From Citrobacter koseri ATCC BAA-895 (GTDB lineage Bacteria; Pseudomonadota; Gammaproteobacteria; Enterobacterales; Enterobacteriaceae), in assembly GCF_000018045.1 (NCBI RefSeq), contig NC_009792.1:1116001-1180000 (forward strand): a stretch of DNA of 64,000 bases, in the 5' to 3' direction. A program made the position numbers and the translations under genes. Positions 26,059 to 35,132 of the stretch are shown in pieces; within the stretch, counting starts at the first letter, position 1, and each line of letters opens with the position of its first letter. The notes beneath the pieces were generated by a model. The model was given only the letters and a program-made list of their open reading frames with translations. It ran no database searches and was not told the DNA's origin.

Positions 26059-26871
26059 TTATCCTCCGAACAGGCGTTTGAGGAAACCTTTCTTCTCTTC
26101 TTCAATGAAGCGGAAAGGACGTTCTTCTCCCAACAGACGTTCTACGGTATCTGCATAGGCTTTACCCGCATCAGCAGTGATGTCGAGAATAACCGGCTCT
26201 CCCTGGTTGGATGCGCGCAGGACTGACTGATCTTCCGGGATAACCCCCACGAGTTTGATGCGCAGGATTTCCAGCACGTCTTCCATACTGAGCATATCGC
26301 CTCTGTTAACGCGGCCTGGGTTGTAACGCGTCAGCAGCAGATGCTCTTTAATCGGGTCTTCGCCGTTTTCAGCACGACGAGATTTTGACGCCAGAATGCC
26401 CAGAATACGGTCAGAGTCACGTACTGAGGAGACTTCCGGGTTCGTGGTGATAATCGCTTCATCGGCAAAATAGAGCGCCATCAGCGCGCCGGTTTCAATG
26501 CCCGCCGGAGAGTCGCAGACGATAAAGTCGAAATCCATTGCTTTCAGGTCATCGAGAACTTTTGCTACGCCCTCACGGGTCAGCGCGTCTTTATCGCGGG
26601 TTTGCGATGCCGGAAGAATAAAGAGATTTTCAGTGCGCTTATCTTTGATTAACGCCTGGTTTAGCGTCGCATCGCCCTGAATCACGTTCACGAAATCGTA
26701 AACGACACGACGCTCACATCCCATGATCAGGTCGAGGTTACGCAGACCGATATCGAAATCGATAACGACAGTTTTCTTTCCCTTCTGGGCCAAACCAGTA
26801 GCGATGGCCGCGCTGGAGGTGGTCTTGCCAACGCCCCCTTTACCCGAAGTAACTACAATAATGCGTGCCAT
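26059..26871 (-). CDS. minD: Septum-site ATPase MinD
   Basis: The 270-residue ParA/MinD-family ATPase has the deviant Walker A KGGVGKTT (residues 10-17), CDSPAGIETGA as Walker B region, and a C-terminal amphipathic membrane helix (KGFLKRLFGG). It recruits MinC to the membrane and oscillates with MinE. It lies 23 bp after minC. Confidence 0.99.
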   Translation of the reverse strand: MARIIVVTSGKGGVGKTTSSAAIATGLAQKGKKTVVIDFDIGLRNLDLIMGCERRVVYDFVNVIQGDATLNQALIKDKRTENLFILPASQTRDKDALTREGVAKVLDDLKAMDFDFIVCDSPAGIETGALMALYFADEAIITTNPEVSSVRDSDRILGILASKSRRAENGEDPIKEHLLLTRYNPGRVNRGDMLSMEDVLEILRIKLVGVIPEDQSVLRASNQGEPVILDITADAGKAYADTVERLLGEERPFRFIEEEKKGFLKRLFGG

Positions 26872-26894
26872 AGAAATTCCTTGTTAAAAAGGGA

Positions 26895-27602
26895 TCAATT
26901 CAACGGTTGAACTGCCAAAGCGTTATCTGCTAACCGCAGACGCGCCGCTTTGCCATAAAATTCTGCCGGGATTTTATCACTCAGCCAATAAACACCTGCG
27001 ATAGACACCAGTTCTGCCGTCAGATGGGTACAAAAAATTTGCGCTTCCCGATCGCCGCTGGCGCCTGCCAGCGCGCGACCCCGCATCATGCCATAAACGT
27101 GGATATTACCGTCTGCGATTAACTCTGCGCCAGCGCTGACGTGACTTGTAACAATTAGATCACATTGTGGAGCATAAATGCGCTGACCGGAACGAACCGG
27201 TACGTCAATTAATCGCGTTTTTGTGATGGGGGTAACATTTTGCGGCGGCGCGCTCGGTGCCGGGACTTCAACCGGGGCGGAACGAGCGACTTTCTCTTTA
27301 CCTTCAGTCAGTAAAGGAAGACCCATCTCGTCAATTTCCGCTTTTAGCGCCGCGTCTTTGCAGCCGCTAACGCCGATAATACGCAGACCGGTAGACGTCA
27401 CCACCTCTTGCAGCGCAGGCCAGTTTACTGGACTTTCAAGGCCGCTGACGTTAATGACCACGGGAGCATGTTTTAAAAAAGCAGGTGCCTGAGCGATTTT
27501 GTCTTCCAACGCCTGACGAATAACCTTGGGTTCAGCTTCGTGCAAATGAACCACTGATAAGGTGAAGCTACTGCCTTTAAGCTCGATTGGCGTGTTTGAC
27601 AT
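26895..27602 (-). CDS. minC: Septum-site inhibitor MinC
   Basis: The 235-residue inhibitor of FtsZ assembly has an N-terminal FtsZ-inhibiting domain (about 1-105), an Ala/Pro-rich linker (about 108-125) and a C-terminal beta-helix (IYAPQCDLIVTSHVSAGAELIADGNIHVYG region; GMMRGRALAGASGD) that dimerises and binds MinD. The start at 27602 (MSNTPIELKG) is the family start; an upstream in-frame ATG at 27638 is not conserved. The linker accounts for the slightly greater length than E. coli. Confidence 0.97.
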   Translation of the reverse strand: MSNTPIELKGSSFTLSVVHLHEAEPKVIRQALEDKIAQAPAFLKHAPVVINVSGLESPVNWPALQEVVTSTGLRIIGVSGCKDAALKAEIDEMGLPLLTEGKEKVARSAPVEVPAPSAPPQNVTPITKTRLIDVPVRSGQRIYAPQCDLIVTSHVSAGAELIADGNIHVYGMMRGRALAGASGDREAQIFCTHLTAELVSIAGVYWLSDKIPAEFYGKAARLRLADNALAVQPLN

Positions 27603-27727
27603 CCTGGCCTTACTCAATTTGCTATTTATCATCCCCAATGCGGGGCGATATTCCGAAGACTAGAAGGCATGTTATAGTCAGTATTATATTGAGGCAAGTC
27701 ACCATCCCGTTAATTCAGAGTAAAAGT

Positions 27728-28021
27728 ATGTTTTGTGTGATCTATCGAAGTAGCAAACGCGACCAGACCTATTTATACGTCGAAAAAAAAGACGATTTCT
27801 CACGGGTTCCTGAAGATCTGATGAAGGGATTCGGGCAGCCAACGCTGGCAATGATTCTGCCGTTGGATGGGCGTAAGAAATTAGTGAATGCCGACCTGGA
27901 GAAAGTAAAACAAGCGTTAACCGACCAGGGGTATTATTTACAACTGCCGCCACCGCCGGAAGATTTACTCAAACAACATCTTTCTGCGCCGGGCGAAAAT
28001 AAACCAGACGCTAAAAGTTAA
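27728..28021 (+). CDS. ycgL: YcgL-domain protein
   Basis: The 97-residue protein begins MFCVIYRSSKRDQTYLYVEK and has the proline-rich tail LQLPPPPEDLLKQHL of the YcgL family. It is a small alpha/beta cytoplasmic protein. No biochemical function is proven; E. coli may use a start 11 codons upstream, but the matching codon here is not a start codon. It is divergent from minC. Confidence 0.9.
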   Translation: MFCVIYRSSKRDQTYLYVEKKDDFSRVPEDLMKGFGQPTLAMILPLDGRKKLVNADLEKVKQALTDQGYYLQLPPPPEDLLKQHLSAPGENKPDAKS

Positions 28022-28091
28022 ACTGTATCCGGCAATGCGAACGCCCTGTCGATGCAGTTCCTGAAATCCACGATTACGTTAGGGGAAAATA

Positions 28092-28751
28092 ATGTATCAA
28101 CATCACAACTGGCAAGGTGCTCTGCTTGATTACCCGGTAAGTAAAGTGGTTTGTGTAGGCAGTAACTACGCAAAGCATATTAAGGAGATGGGTAGCGCAA
28201 CGCCGGATGAACCCGTTCTTTTTATTAAACCGGAAACGGCGCTGTGCGATCTGCGCCAGCCGCTGGCGATTCCAACGGACATGGGCGCCGTTCACCATGA
28301 AGTCGAACTGGCGATATTGATTGGCTCAACTCTGCGCCAGGCGACGGAAGAGCATGTCCGCAAGGCGATTGCCGGTTATGGCGTGGCGCTCGATCTGACG
28401 CTGCGGGATATTCAGGGCAAAATGAAAAAAGCCGGTCAGCCCTGGGAAAAAGCAAAAGGGTTTGATAATTCCTGCCCGCTGTCAGGTTTTATTCCGGTTT
28501 CGGAATTTCATGGCGATCCGCAAAATACTGCGCTCGGGTTGAAAGTGAACGGCGAAATCCGTCAGCAAGGCTCGACGGCGGAGATGATCCACCACATCGT
28601 GCCGCTCGTCGCCTACATGAGCCGTTTCTTCACGCTCAAAGCGGGAGACGTGATCCTGACCGGCACACCGGAAGGTGTTGGCCCGTTGCAAAGCGGCGAC
28701 GAGCTGGAAGTCAGTTTTAACGGTCAAACGCTGACGACGCGCGTCCTGTAA
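28092..28751 (+). CDS. ycgM: YcgM, fumarylacetoacetate hydrolase-family protein
   Basis: The 219-residue FAH-fold protein has VGSNYAKHIKEMG, the metal-binding motif EVELAILIG and LTGTPEGVGPL. Its family includes acylpyruvases and oxaloacetate decarboxylase/tautomerase (FAHD1/2 type), so it likely acts on small oxo-acids. The precise substrate cannot be read from sequence. It is 70 bp after ycgL in the same direction. Confidence 0.92.
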   Translation: MYQHHNWQGALLDYPVSKVVCVGSNYAKHIKEMGSATPDEPVLFIKPETALCDLRQPLAIPTDMGAVHHEVELAILIGSTLRQATEEHVRKAIAGYGVALDLTLRDIQGKMKKAGQPWEKAKGFDNSCPLSGFIPVSEFHGDPQNTALGLKVNGEIRQQGSTAEMIHHIVPLVAYMSRFFTLKAGDVILTGTPEGVGPLQSGDELEVSFNGQTLTTRVL

Positions 28752-28828
28752 TCTCTGCTTGCCGCCTTTTCGGGCGGCAAAACTTGCATCAGCGTGCCAG
28801 ACTGGTTATAAGGTGCAGCTTTACAGCA

Positions 28829-29290
28829 ATGGCGGATACCCTGATGAGCGACATACCTTTCTGGCAAAGTAAAACCCTGGATGACATGACCGATGCCGAG
28901 TGGGAGTCGTTGTGTGATGGATGCGGCCAGTGTTGCCTGCACAAACTGATGGATGAAGACACCGACGAAATCTATTTCACCAACGTGGCGTGTCGTCAGT
29001 TGAATATCAAAACCTGCCAGTGTCGTAACTATGAACGTCGGTTCGAGTACGAGCCAGACTGCATTAAACTCACCCGCGATAATCTGCCAACCTTTGAATG
29101 GTTGCCGATGACCTGCGCCTACCGCTTGTTAGCGGAAGGAAAGGGGCTGCCGGGCTGGCATCCGTTGTTGACCGGGTCGAAAGCGGCGATGCACGGCGAG
29201 CGTATTTCCGTGCGCCATATTGCGGTGAAAGAATCTGAAGTGCGGGACTGGCAGGATCACATCTTAAACAAACCTTCATGGGCGGACTGA
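28829..29290 (+). CDS. ycgN: YcgN, YkgJ-family cysteine-cluster protein
   Basis: The 153-residue UPF0260 protein has a putative zinc or iron-sulfur cluster: CDGCGQCC (about 32-39), then CRQLNIKTCQCRNY and DCIKL. The start at 28829 is preferred over 28784 by family length; ATG 28844 is also possible. Function is unknown. It converges with the DUF1971 gene. Confidence 0.9.
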   Translation: MADTLMSDIPFWQSKTLDDMTDAEWESLCDGCGQCCLHKLMDEDTDEIYFTNVACRQLNIKTCQCRNYERRFEYEPDCIKLTRDNLPTFEWLPMTCAYRLLAEGKGLPGWHPLLTGSKAAMHGERISVRHIAVKESEVRDWQDHILNKPSWAD

Positions 29291-29316
29291 ACCGCCCATT
29301 GTTCAGCAAGCGTTAA

Positions 29317-29658
29317 TTACGCTTTTTTCGCCTGATACATTTCATCGCTGTGGTTGTCGTCTTCAACCCAGAAATTGATATTGAATTGCGCATCGTCGCT
29401 TAATTCGATGCGGTGCCAGTATTGCGGCGGGCTGGTCGCAAACTGACCGGCGTTAATGACCACTTTGAGTTCAGGTTCTTTGGCATCTTCGTTAGCGAAA
29501 CCGTAGTAAGTGACCGTGCCTTCCATCACGCAGAGTTGCCCAAAGACACCCGCAGCGGTGTTATGGTGGGAGAGCAGTGCGGCTGGCACATTCTCTTTGG
29601 TGAAGAAGGGAGTGGAACGTTTAATTTTCCAGTTTGCCGGGATGCGTAAATGGGACAT
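29317..29658 (-). CDS. DUF1971 (YeaR-like) cupin protein, probable NsrR target
   Basis: The 113-residue protein belongs to the DUF1971 family with YeaR and the TehB N-terminal domain. RSTPFFTKENVPAALL, INAGQFATSPPQYWHRIE and FNINFWVEDD match that family's small beta-barrel. A Salmonella gene in the same place between ycgN and dsbB is part of the nitric-oxide regulon controlled by NsrR. Here a perfect-spacing NsrR operator lies 28 bp upstream of the start. Biochemical activity is not known; a role in nitrosative or oxyanion stress is inferred. AGGAGA precedes the ATG. Confidence 0.85.
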   Translation of the reverse strand: MSHLRIPANWKIKRSTPFFTKENVPAALLSHHNTAAGVFGQLCVMEGTVTYYGFANEDAKEPELKVVINAGQFATSPPQYWHRIELSDDAQFNINFWVEDDNHSDEMYQAKKA

Positions 29659-29685
29659 AAGGCGTCTCCTTGTGGGGGCATCTAT

Positions 29686-29708
29686 AAGATGTATTTAATA
29701 TACATCTT
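29686..29708. promoter_or_regulatory. NsrR operator
   Basis: AAGATGTATTT, one base, ATATACATCTT fits the 11-1-11 NsrR consensus closely (AAGATGYATTT half-sites). It sits inside a longer inverted repeat, 29676-29718. -10-like TATA sequences lie within it on the minus strand, so binding would block the promoter of the DUF1971 gene until nitric oxide damages the NsrR cluster. Confidence 0.85.
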
Positions 29709-29737
29709 ATAGATGCCCGGAAGCAACGCCGTCAGGC

Positions 29738-29766
29738 GAAAAAAAACGCTCCCGAAGGAGCGTTCT
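29738..29766 (-). terminator. Terminator of dsbB
   Basis: On the minus strand AACGCTCC, loop TTCG, GGAGCGTT and a run of T. It lies directly after the dsbB stop. Confidence 0.9.
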
Positions 29767-29767
29767 G

Positions 29768-30298
29768 TTATCGACTAAAGAGATCGCGTCTTTTCGGCTT
29801 AAACGGTTGAGCAATCAACACCAGGATCGCGATCGCCAGATACGCCGCAAAAATCCCCAACAGCCACTGCGGCATCTCCAGGGTTAAAAACGACCACTGA
29901 CGCTCGGCGCAGTCGCCGGAAGCCAGGAAGACCTGCGGCAGCCATTTATCCAGCGGCAGCCACGTCGGGAAGCGCGCAGCAAAATCACAGGTCATGAACG
30001 GCGAAGGATGAAGCTGGATCATCGTGTGTTCATAAGCCAACTGCAACCCGCGCCAGGCGCTGTAAATCCAGATCGCTATCGCCACATAACGCAGCGGCGT
30101 TTTAGGGGCGACAGCGCCAACCAGACCCGCGCCCATCACGCCGAATAACGCGCTACGTTCGTAAATACATAGCACGCAAGGTTTGAGCAGCATGACGTGC
30201 TGGAACCACAGCGCTACCATTTCGAGCGCAAAGGCAGTTAACGCCATCAGTAACCACGCGCCCCGACCCCGTGAGCACTGGTTTAAAAATCGCAACAT
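29768..30298 (-). CDS. dsbB: Disulfide bond formation protein B
   Basis: The 176-residue inner-membrane quinone reductase reoxidises DsbA in the periplasm. Four transmembrane helices are visible. The redox pairs are present: C-V-L-C (about 41-44, in KPCVLCIYER) and the second periplasmic pair (MTCDFAARF and SGDCAERQW). Length equals E. coli DsbB. Confidence 0.97.
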   Translation of the reverse strand: MLRFLNQCSRGRGAWLLMALTAFALEMVALWFQHVMLLKPCVLCIYERSALFGVMGAGLVGAVAPKTPLRYVAIAIWIYSAWRGLQLAYEHTMIQLHPSPFMTCDFAARFPTWLPLDKWLPQVFLASGDCAERQWSFLTLEMPQWLLGIFAAYLAIAILVLIAQPFKPKRRDLFSR

Positions 30299-30404
30299 AA
30301 TTATTTCCCTGCAACATGCGTAGACACCGCAGTGTAAACCAATTCAATTTATGCGCCAGTAGTGGGAAATGAAATAAAGTATAATCGGATAATTATCATG
30401 CAAA

Positions 30405-30436
30405 AAGTCAAACCGGGCAGTGATTTGCCCGGTTTG
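30405..30436 (-). terminator. Terminator of nhaB
   Basis: AAACCGGGCA, loop, TGCCCGGTTT followed on the minus strand by GACTTTTTG. It lies next to the nhaB stop. Confidence 0.8.
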
Positions 30437-30439
30437 ATG

Positions 30440-31984
30440 TTATGAGAATGTAGCTAACCAGCCAGATTGCGTCATCCACTCCGTGATGGGGGTGAGGGTA
30501 AACTCGACGCAGAGTAAACCAACGAGGGTGAGCACCAGCGTGTATGGCAACGCCATCCAGACCATACGGCCATAAGAGAGACGAATCAGCGGCGCCAGCG
30601 CAGAGGTGAGCAGGAATAAAAATGCCGCCTGGCCGTTTGGCGTCGCCACGGATGGCAAATTGGTGCCGGTGTTGATCGCCACTGCCAGCAGTTCGTACTG
30701 TTTCATGCTGATTGCGCCGCTTTCCATAGCCGCTTTGGCCTCATTGATGTAAATCGTCCCGACGAACACGTTATCGGAAATGGACGACAGCAGGCCATTG
30801 AAAAGGTAGAACAGCGTTAACTGCGCATGTTCGGAAGCCTGTAAAACGAACTGGATGATCGGGGCGAAAAGATGCTGATCGATAATGACCGCCACGATGG
30901 AGAAGAAAACCGTCAACAGCGCGGTAAACGGCAAGGACTCAGTAAATGCTTTGCCAATCGCGTGTTCATCGGTGACGCCGGTGAGTGACGTGGCCAGAAT
31001 AATGACCGACAGACCAATCAAGCCCACTTCCGCCAGATGCAGCGCCAGCGCCGTCACCAGCCAGACGCCGATAATCGCCTGCACAAACAGATTGAGTTTG
31101 TCCTGGCGTGTACGACGTTGACGGCTTTGATCGTCGAACTCCTGCAAAATATGACGCACTTTCTCCGGCAGCGTTTCACCATAGCCAAACCAGCGCAGTT
31201 TCTCGACCAGCACGCAGGTGAACAGCCCGCAAATTAGCACCGGAACCGTCACCGGCGACATGCGCAGGAAGAAATCGCCGAAATGCCAGCCCGCCGCTTT
31301 GGCGATAATCAGGTTCTGCGGTTCGCCAACCATCGTCATTACGCCGCCCAGCGCGGTGCCTACGCCCGCGTGCATCATCAGGCTGCGCAAGAAACCGCGA
31401 AACTGCTCCAGCACCGCTTTACTGTTTTGGTCGAGGTGGTCGTCATCCTGGAGATCGTTCTCTTCGCCGCGCGCAGAGGCGACGCGATGATAAATGCCAT
31501 AAAAGCCGACCGCGACGCTGATGACCACCGCGACAACGGTCAGGGCATCAAGGAAAGCGGACAGGAAGGCGGCAGCCATACAAAATGCGAGCGACAGCAG
31601 CATCTTGGAACGAATGCTAAGCAGCAGGCGGGTAAAAATGAACAGCAGCAACTGCTTCATAAAGTAGATGCCTGCGACCATGAACATCAGCAGCAGCAGC
31701 ACTTCGAGGTTGGCGGCAACCTCTTCACGCACATGCGCTGCGCTGGTCATCCCAATGATGACCGCTTCAATCGCCAGTAATCCGCCGGGCAGCAGGGGAT
31801 AGCACTTCAGCGCCATCGCCAGCGTGAAAATAAATTCAGCGACCAGCAGCCAGCCCGCTACAAATGGGTTGATGAAGAAAATCAGTGGATTAGCAATTAA
31901 AAAAGCGATTAATGCAAGTTTATACCAGTCAGGCGACTGGCCCAGAAAGTTGCGCCAGAATGCGCGACCCCAGGAGAGTTCCAT
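30440..31984 (-). CDS. nhaB: Na+/H+ antiporter NhaB
   Basis: The 514-residue integral membrane antiporter exchanges cytoplasmic sodium for external protons, with about twelve transmembrane helices. Conserved segments include LSAFLDALTVVAVVISVAVG, GVMTMVGEPQNLIIAKAAGW (quoted family core), SSISDNVFVGTIYINEAK and TGTNLPSVATPNGQAAFLFL. It starts at ATG 31984 and diverges from fadR with 222 bp between. Confidence 0.97.
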   Translation of the reverse strand: MELSWGRAFWRNFLGQSPDWYKLALIAFLIANPLIFFINPFVAGWLLVAEFIFTLAMALKCYPLLPGGLLAIEAVIIGMTSAAHVREEVAANLEVLLLLMFMVAGIYFMKQLLLFIFTRLLLSIRSKMLLSLAFCMAAAFLSAFLDALTVVAVVISVAVGFYGIYHRVASARGEENDLQDDDHLDQNSKAVLEQFRGFLRSLMMHAGVGTALGGVMTMVGEPQNLIIAKAAGWHFGDFFLRMSPVTVPVLICGLFTCVLVEKLRWFGYGETLPEKVRHILQEFDDQSRQRRTRQDKLNLFVQAIIGVWLVTALALHLAEVGLIGLSVIILATSLTGVTDEHAIGKAFTESLPFTALLTVFFSIVAVIIDQHLFAPIIQFVLQASEHAQLTLFYLFNGLLSSISDNVFVGTIYINEAKAAMESGAISMKQYELLAVAINTGTNLPSVATPNGQAAFLFLLTSALAPLIRLSYGRMVWMALPYTLVLTLVGLLCVEFTLTPITEWMTQSGWLATFS

Positions 31985-32206
31985 GGCAGTTTCCCTTACC
32001 TGTAAATGTGAGAATCATGTTTTTATGTTTAGGCGCAAAGCTTAGCGGCCAGGGTAAAAGCAGGCAAGTCCTTAACGTGATGGCGTGGCGTTATCCAGAA
32101 AATGAAGCCTTGATCCCCTTTTTCTTCATCCTGTCCGCTATCAGCCATGAAACCCGTCTGGTATGATGAGTGTAACTATGTTTTGCTGTGTAATGGAAAT
32201 CTCACT

Positions 32207-32926
32207 ATGGTCATTAAGGCGCAGAGCCCGGCGGGTTTCGCGGAAGAGTACATCATTGAAAGTATCTGGAATAACCGCTTCCCACCTGGCACTATTTTGC
32301 CTGCCGAACGTGAACTCTCCGAACTTATCGGAGTGACGCGCACCACGTTACGCGAAGTATTGCAGCGCCTGGCGCGAGACGGCTGGTTGACGATTCAACA
32401 CGGCAAACCGACAAAGGTGAACAATTTCTGGGAAACGTCCGGGCTGAATATTCTTGAAACGCTCGCGCGTCTTGATCATGAAAGCGTGCCGCAGCTGATT
32501 GATAATCTGCTGTCGGTGCGAACCAATATCTCCACGATTTTTATCCGCACCGCGTTTCGTCAGCATCCTGATAAGGCGCAGGAGGTACTGGCGACGGCGA
32601 ATGAAGTGGCCGACTACGCCGATGCGTTCGCGGAGCTGGATTACAACATTTTCCGCGGTCTGGCGTTTGCCTCCGGTAATCCGATTTACGGTCTGATCCT
32701 GAACGGGATGAAAGGGCTGTATACCCGCATTGGTCGTCACTATTTCGCCAACCCGGAAGCCCGGAGCCTGGCGCTCGGTTTCTACCATAAGCTGTCATCG
32801 CTTTGCGAACAGGGCGCGCATGACCAGGTGTACGAAACGGTACGCCGTTACGGTCATGACAGCGGTGAGATTTGGCATCGTATGCAGAAGAATTTGCCAG
32901 GCGATTTGGCCATTCAGGGCCGCTAA
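32207..32926 (+). CDS. fadR: Fatty acid metabolism regulator FadR
   Basis: The 239-residue GntR-family regulator has an N-terminal winged helix (about 1-75, with GVTRTTLREVLQRLARDGWL) and a C-terminal acyl-CoA-binding helical domain. It represses fad genes such as fadD and activates fabA/fabB; long-chain acyl-CoA releases it from DNA. The ATG 32207 is the family start; upstream extension to 32147 is not conserved. Confidence 0.97.
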   Translation: MVIKAQSPAGFAEEYIIESIWNNRFPPGTILPAERELSELIGVTRTTLREVLQRLARDGWLTIQHGKPTKVNNFWETSGLNILETLARLDHESVPQLIDNLLSVRTNISTIFIRTAFRQHPDKAQEVLATANEVADYADAFAELDYNIFRGLAFASGNPIYGLILNGMKGLYTRIGRHYFANPEARSLALGFYHKLSSLCEQGAHDQVYETVRRYGHDSGEIWHRMQKNLPGDLAIQGR

Positions 32927-32935
32927 TCGTTATAC

Positions 32936-33269
32936 GCCGGATGGCGCTTCGCTTATCCGGCCTACGGTGGTGTGCTGTTTGTTCGCGCCGGATGGCGCTT
33001 CGCTTATCCGGCCTGCGGTGATGTGCTGTTTGTTTGTGCCGGATGGCGCTTCGCTTATCCGGTCTGCGGTGGTGTGCTGATTGTTTGTGCCGGATGGCGC
33101 TTCGCTTATCCGGCCTGCGGTGGTGTGCTGATTGTTTGTGCCGGATGGCGCTTCGCTTATCCGGCCTACGGTGGTGTGCTGTTTGTTTGCGCCGGATGGC
33201 GCTTTGTTTATTCGGCCTACGGTGATGTGCTGTTTGTAGGCCGGATAAGGTGTTTACACCGCCATCCGG
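32936..33269. repeat. Tandem REP array, 6 copies with 51-bp period plus inverted REP
   Basis: Units start at 32936, 32987, 33038, 33089, 33140 and 33191, exactly 51 bp apart. Each has a REP palindrome (GCCGGATGGCGC...CTTATCCGGC) followed by a near-identical 20-odd-bp spacer with GTGCTG. An inverted REP (33236-33269) closes the array. It lies between the convergent fadR and ycgB and fills the whole 350-bp gap. Such BIMEs can bind gyrase, Pol I or IHF and stabilise mRNA 3' ends. The period is a multiple of three, which creates long but meaningless reading frames on both strands. Confidence 0.93.
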
Positions 33270-33277
33270 CAATTAAA

Positions 33278-34810
33278 CTACAGGCTGTTCATTCTCGGCG
33301 GGCACCGCTCCAGCAGTTCAACGCTGCCATCCTCATTCTGCTGCTCCAGCATGACATCAAACCCCCACAGGCGATGCACATGTTTCAGCACCTCTTTACG
33401 TCCCTTGTCCAGCGGCGCGCGGTTGTGAGGAATATAGCGTAGCGTCAAAGAGCGATCGCCGCGTAAATCCACATTCCAGATCTGAATATTCGGCTCCAGA
33501 TTGCTCAGGTTGTACTGTGACGAAAGCCGATTACGGATCTCGCGATAACCTTCCTCATTGTGAATGGCCGAAATTTCCAGATAGTTGTGCCGGTCATCGT
33601 CCAGCACGGTAAAGAAACGGAAATCACGCATCACTTTCGGCGACAGGAACTGGCTGATAAAGCTCTCGTCTTTAAAATCACGCATCGCGAAATGCAGGGT
33701 TTCCAGCCAGTCTGAACCGGCGATATCCGGGAACCAGTATTTGTCTTCTTCCGTTGGCGACTGGCAAATGCGTTTGATGTCCTGGAACATCGCGAAGCCA
33801 AGCGCATAAGGGTTAATTCCGCTATACCACGGGCTGTTGTACGGCGGCTGGAACACCACATTGGTGTGGCTGTGTAAAAACTCCAGCATAAAGCGCTCGG
33901 TCACTTTACCTTCATCGTAAAGATGATTCAGGATGGTGTAGTGCCAGAACGTCGCCCAGCCTTCGTTCATCACCTGCGTCTGTTTTTGCGGATAGAAATA
34001 CTGGCTGACCTTGCGCACGATGCGCAGGATCTCGCGCTGCCATGACTCCAGCAACGGCGCGTTCTTTTCCATAAAGTAGAGCAGGTTTTCCTGCGGTTCA
34101 GACGGGTAACGCCGCGTTTCGGCGACGGCTTTCTCTTCCTCTTTCTTCGGCAGAGTACGCCACAGCATATTCACCTGGCTTTGCAGATACTCTTCGCGAC
34201 TTTTCTGCCGGGCTTTCTCCTCCTGCAATGAAATTTTTTGCGGGCGTTTGTAGCGATCGACGCCATAGTTCATCAGCGCATGGCAGGAATCCAGCAGCTT
34301 TTCAACTTCGTCCACGCCATAGCGTTCTTCGCATTCGGTAATGTAATTACGGGCAAAGATCAGGTAATCGACAATCGAACTGGCGTCGGTCCAACTGCGG
34401 AACAGGTAGTTATTCTTGAAGAAAGAGTTATGCCCATAGCACGCGTGCGCCATCACCAGCGCCTGCATAGTAATGGTGTTCTCTTCCATCAGATAAGCGA
34501 TACACGGGTTGGAGTTAATGACGATTTCATAGGCCAGCCCTTGCTGACCGTGCTTATACAGGCGTTCGGTTTCAATGAATTTTTTGCCAAACGACCAGTG
34601 AGGATAGTTGATCGGCATCCCGACGCTGGAATAGGCATCCATCATCTGCTCAGAGGTGATCACCTCGATTTGGTGCGGATAGGTATCCAGTTTGTAGAGT
34701 TTCGCGACGCGGTCAATCTCCGCCAGATAGACATCCAGCAGATCAAACGTCCAGTCGGGTCCATCGCTCAAACGTGTGCTGTCCTTGTTCATGGAATCAA
34801 TCGTAGCCAT
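33278..34810 (-). CDS. ycgB: SpoVR-family protein YcgB
   Basis: The 510-residue protein is a SpoVR-family member nearly identical to E. coli YcgB. Conserved features are the HSFFKNNYLFRSW-type region (in HACYGHNSFFKNN), the motif EGWATFWHYTILNHLYDEG and FQPPYNSPWYSGINPYALG. In Bacillus SpoVR takes part in spore cortex formation; in enterobacteria YcgB is a stress-linked (RpoS-type) protein of unknown biochemistry. ATG 34810 is the family start; ATG 34852 is not conserved. Confidence 0.92.
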   Translation of the reverse strand: MATIDSMNKDSTRLSDGPDWTFDLLDVYLAEIDRVAKLYKLDTYPHQIEVITSEQMMDAYSSVGMPINYPHWSFGKKFIETERLYKHGQQGLAYEIVINSNPCIAYLMEENTITMQALVMAHACYGHNSFFKNNYLFRSWTDASSIVDYLIFARNYITECEERYGVDEVEKLLDSCHALMNYGVDRYKRPQKISLQEEKARQKSREEYLQSQVNMLWRTLPKKEEEKAVAETRRYPSEPQENLLYFMEKNAPLLESWQREILRIVRKVSQYFYPQKQTQVMNEGWATFWHYTILNHLYDEGKVTERFMLEFLHSHTNVVFQPPYNSPWYSGINPYALGFAMFQDIKRICQSPTEEDKYWFPDIAGSDWLETLHFAMRDFKDESFISQFLSPKVMRDFRFFTVLDDDRHNYLEISAIHNEEGYREIRNRLSSQYNLSNLEPNIQIWNVDLRGDRSLTLRYIPHNRAPLDKGRKEVLKHVHRLWGFDVMLEQQNEDGSVELLERCPPRMNSL

Positions 34811-35028
34811 TCGCGCACCCTCATTGTTGGCGGCACTCTCTGTCTGGAGCACCTCATTTCAAGCATAGAACACCGTGTTAAAAAACGTGCTGATGAAGAA
34901 AATTTTTCTTTGCGATTTCGCAGCGCCGGCACGCCAGAAACTGGCATGGCTGCGATATTTTATGCTGGATAAAAATGACGCACAGCAGGAGATGCCAAAG
35001 CAGAGAGATCCCTGACAACAGAGGCAGA

Positions 35029-35044
35029 TGTGAGGTGCGTCACC
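35029..35044 (+). promoter_or_regulatory. CRP site upstream of dadAX
   Basis: TGTGA, six bases, TCACC matches nine of ten core CRP positions. It lies 89 bp upstream of dadA. dadAX is known to be under catabolite (CRP) and Lrp control in E. coli. The rest of the 322-bp ycgB–dadA gap has no gene; TAATAT near 35066 is a possible -10. Confidence 0.75.
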
Positions 35045-35132
35045 ATAAAAAAGCCATATGTTGAATAATATTTTCAACTGAGTTATCAAGATGTAATTAG
35101 AAGATTGTTCTTTTACTGTTAACGGAGTGGCT

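Noticed and set aside
32936..33269. Regularly spaced repeats resembling a CRISPR array
   Set aside because: The spacers between palindromes are near identical, not unique, and no cas genes are present; the units are REP elements.
32541..33442. Long open frames on both strands across the REP array (32541-33272 minus, 32972-33442 plus)
   Set aside because: They encode only a 17-residue repeat created by the 51-bp period, overlap fadR or ycgB, and have no ribosome site.
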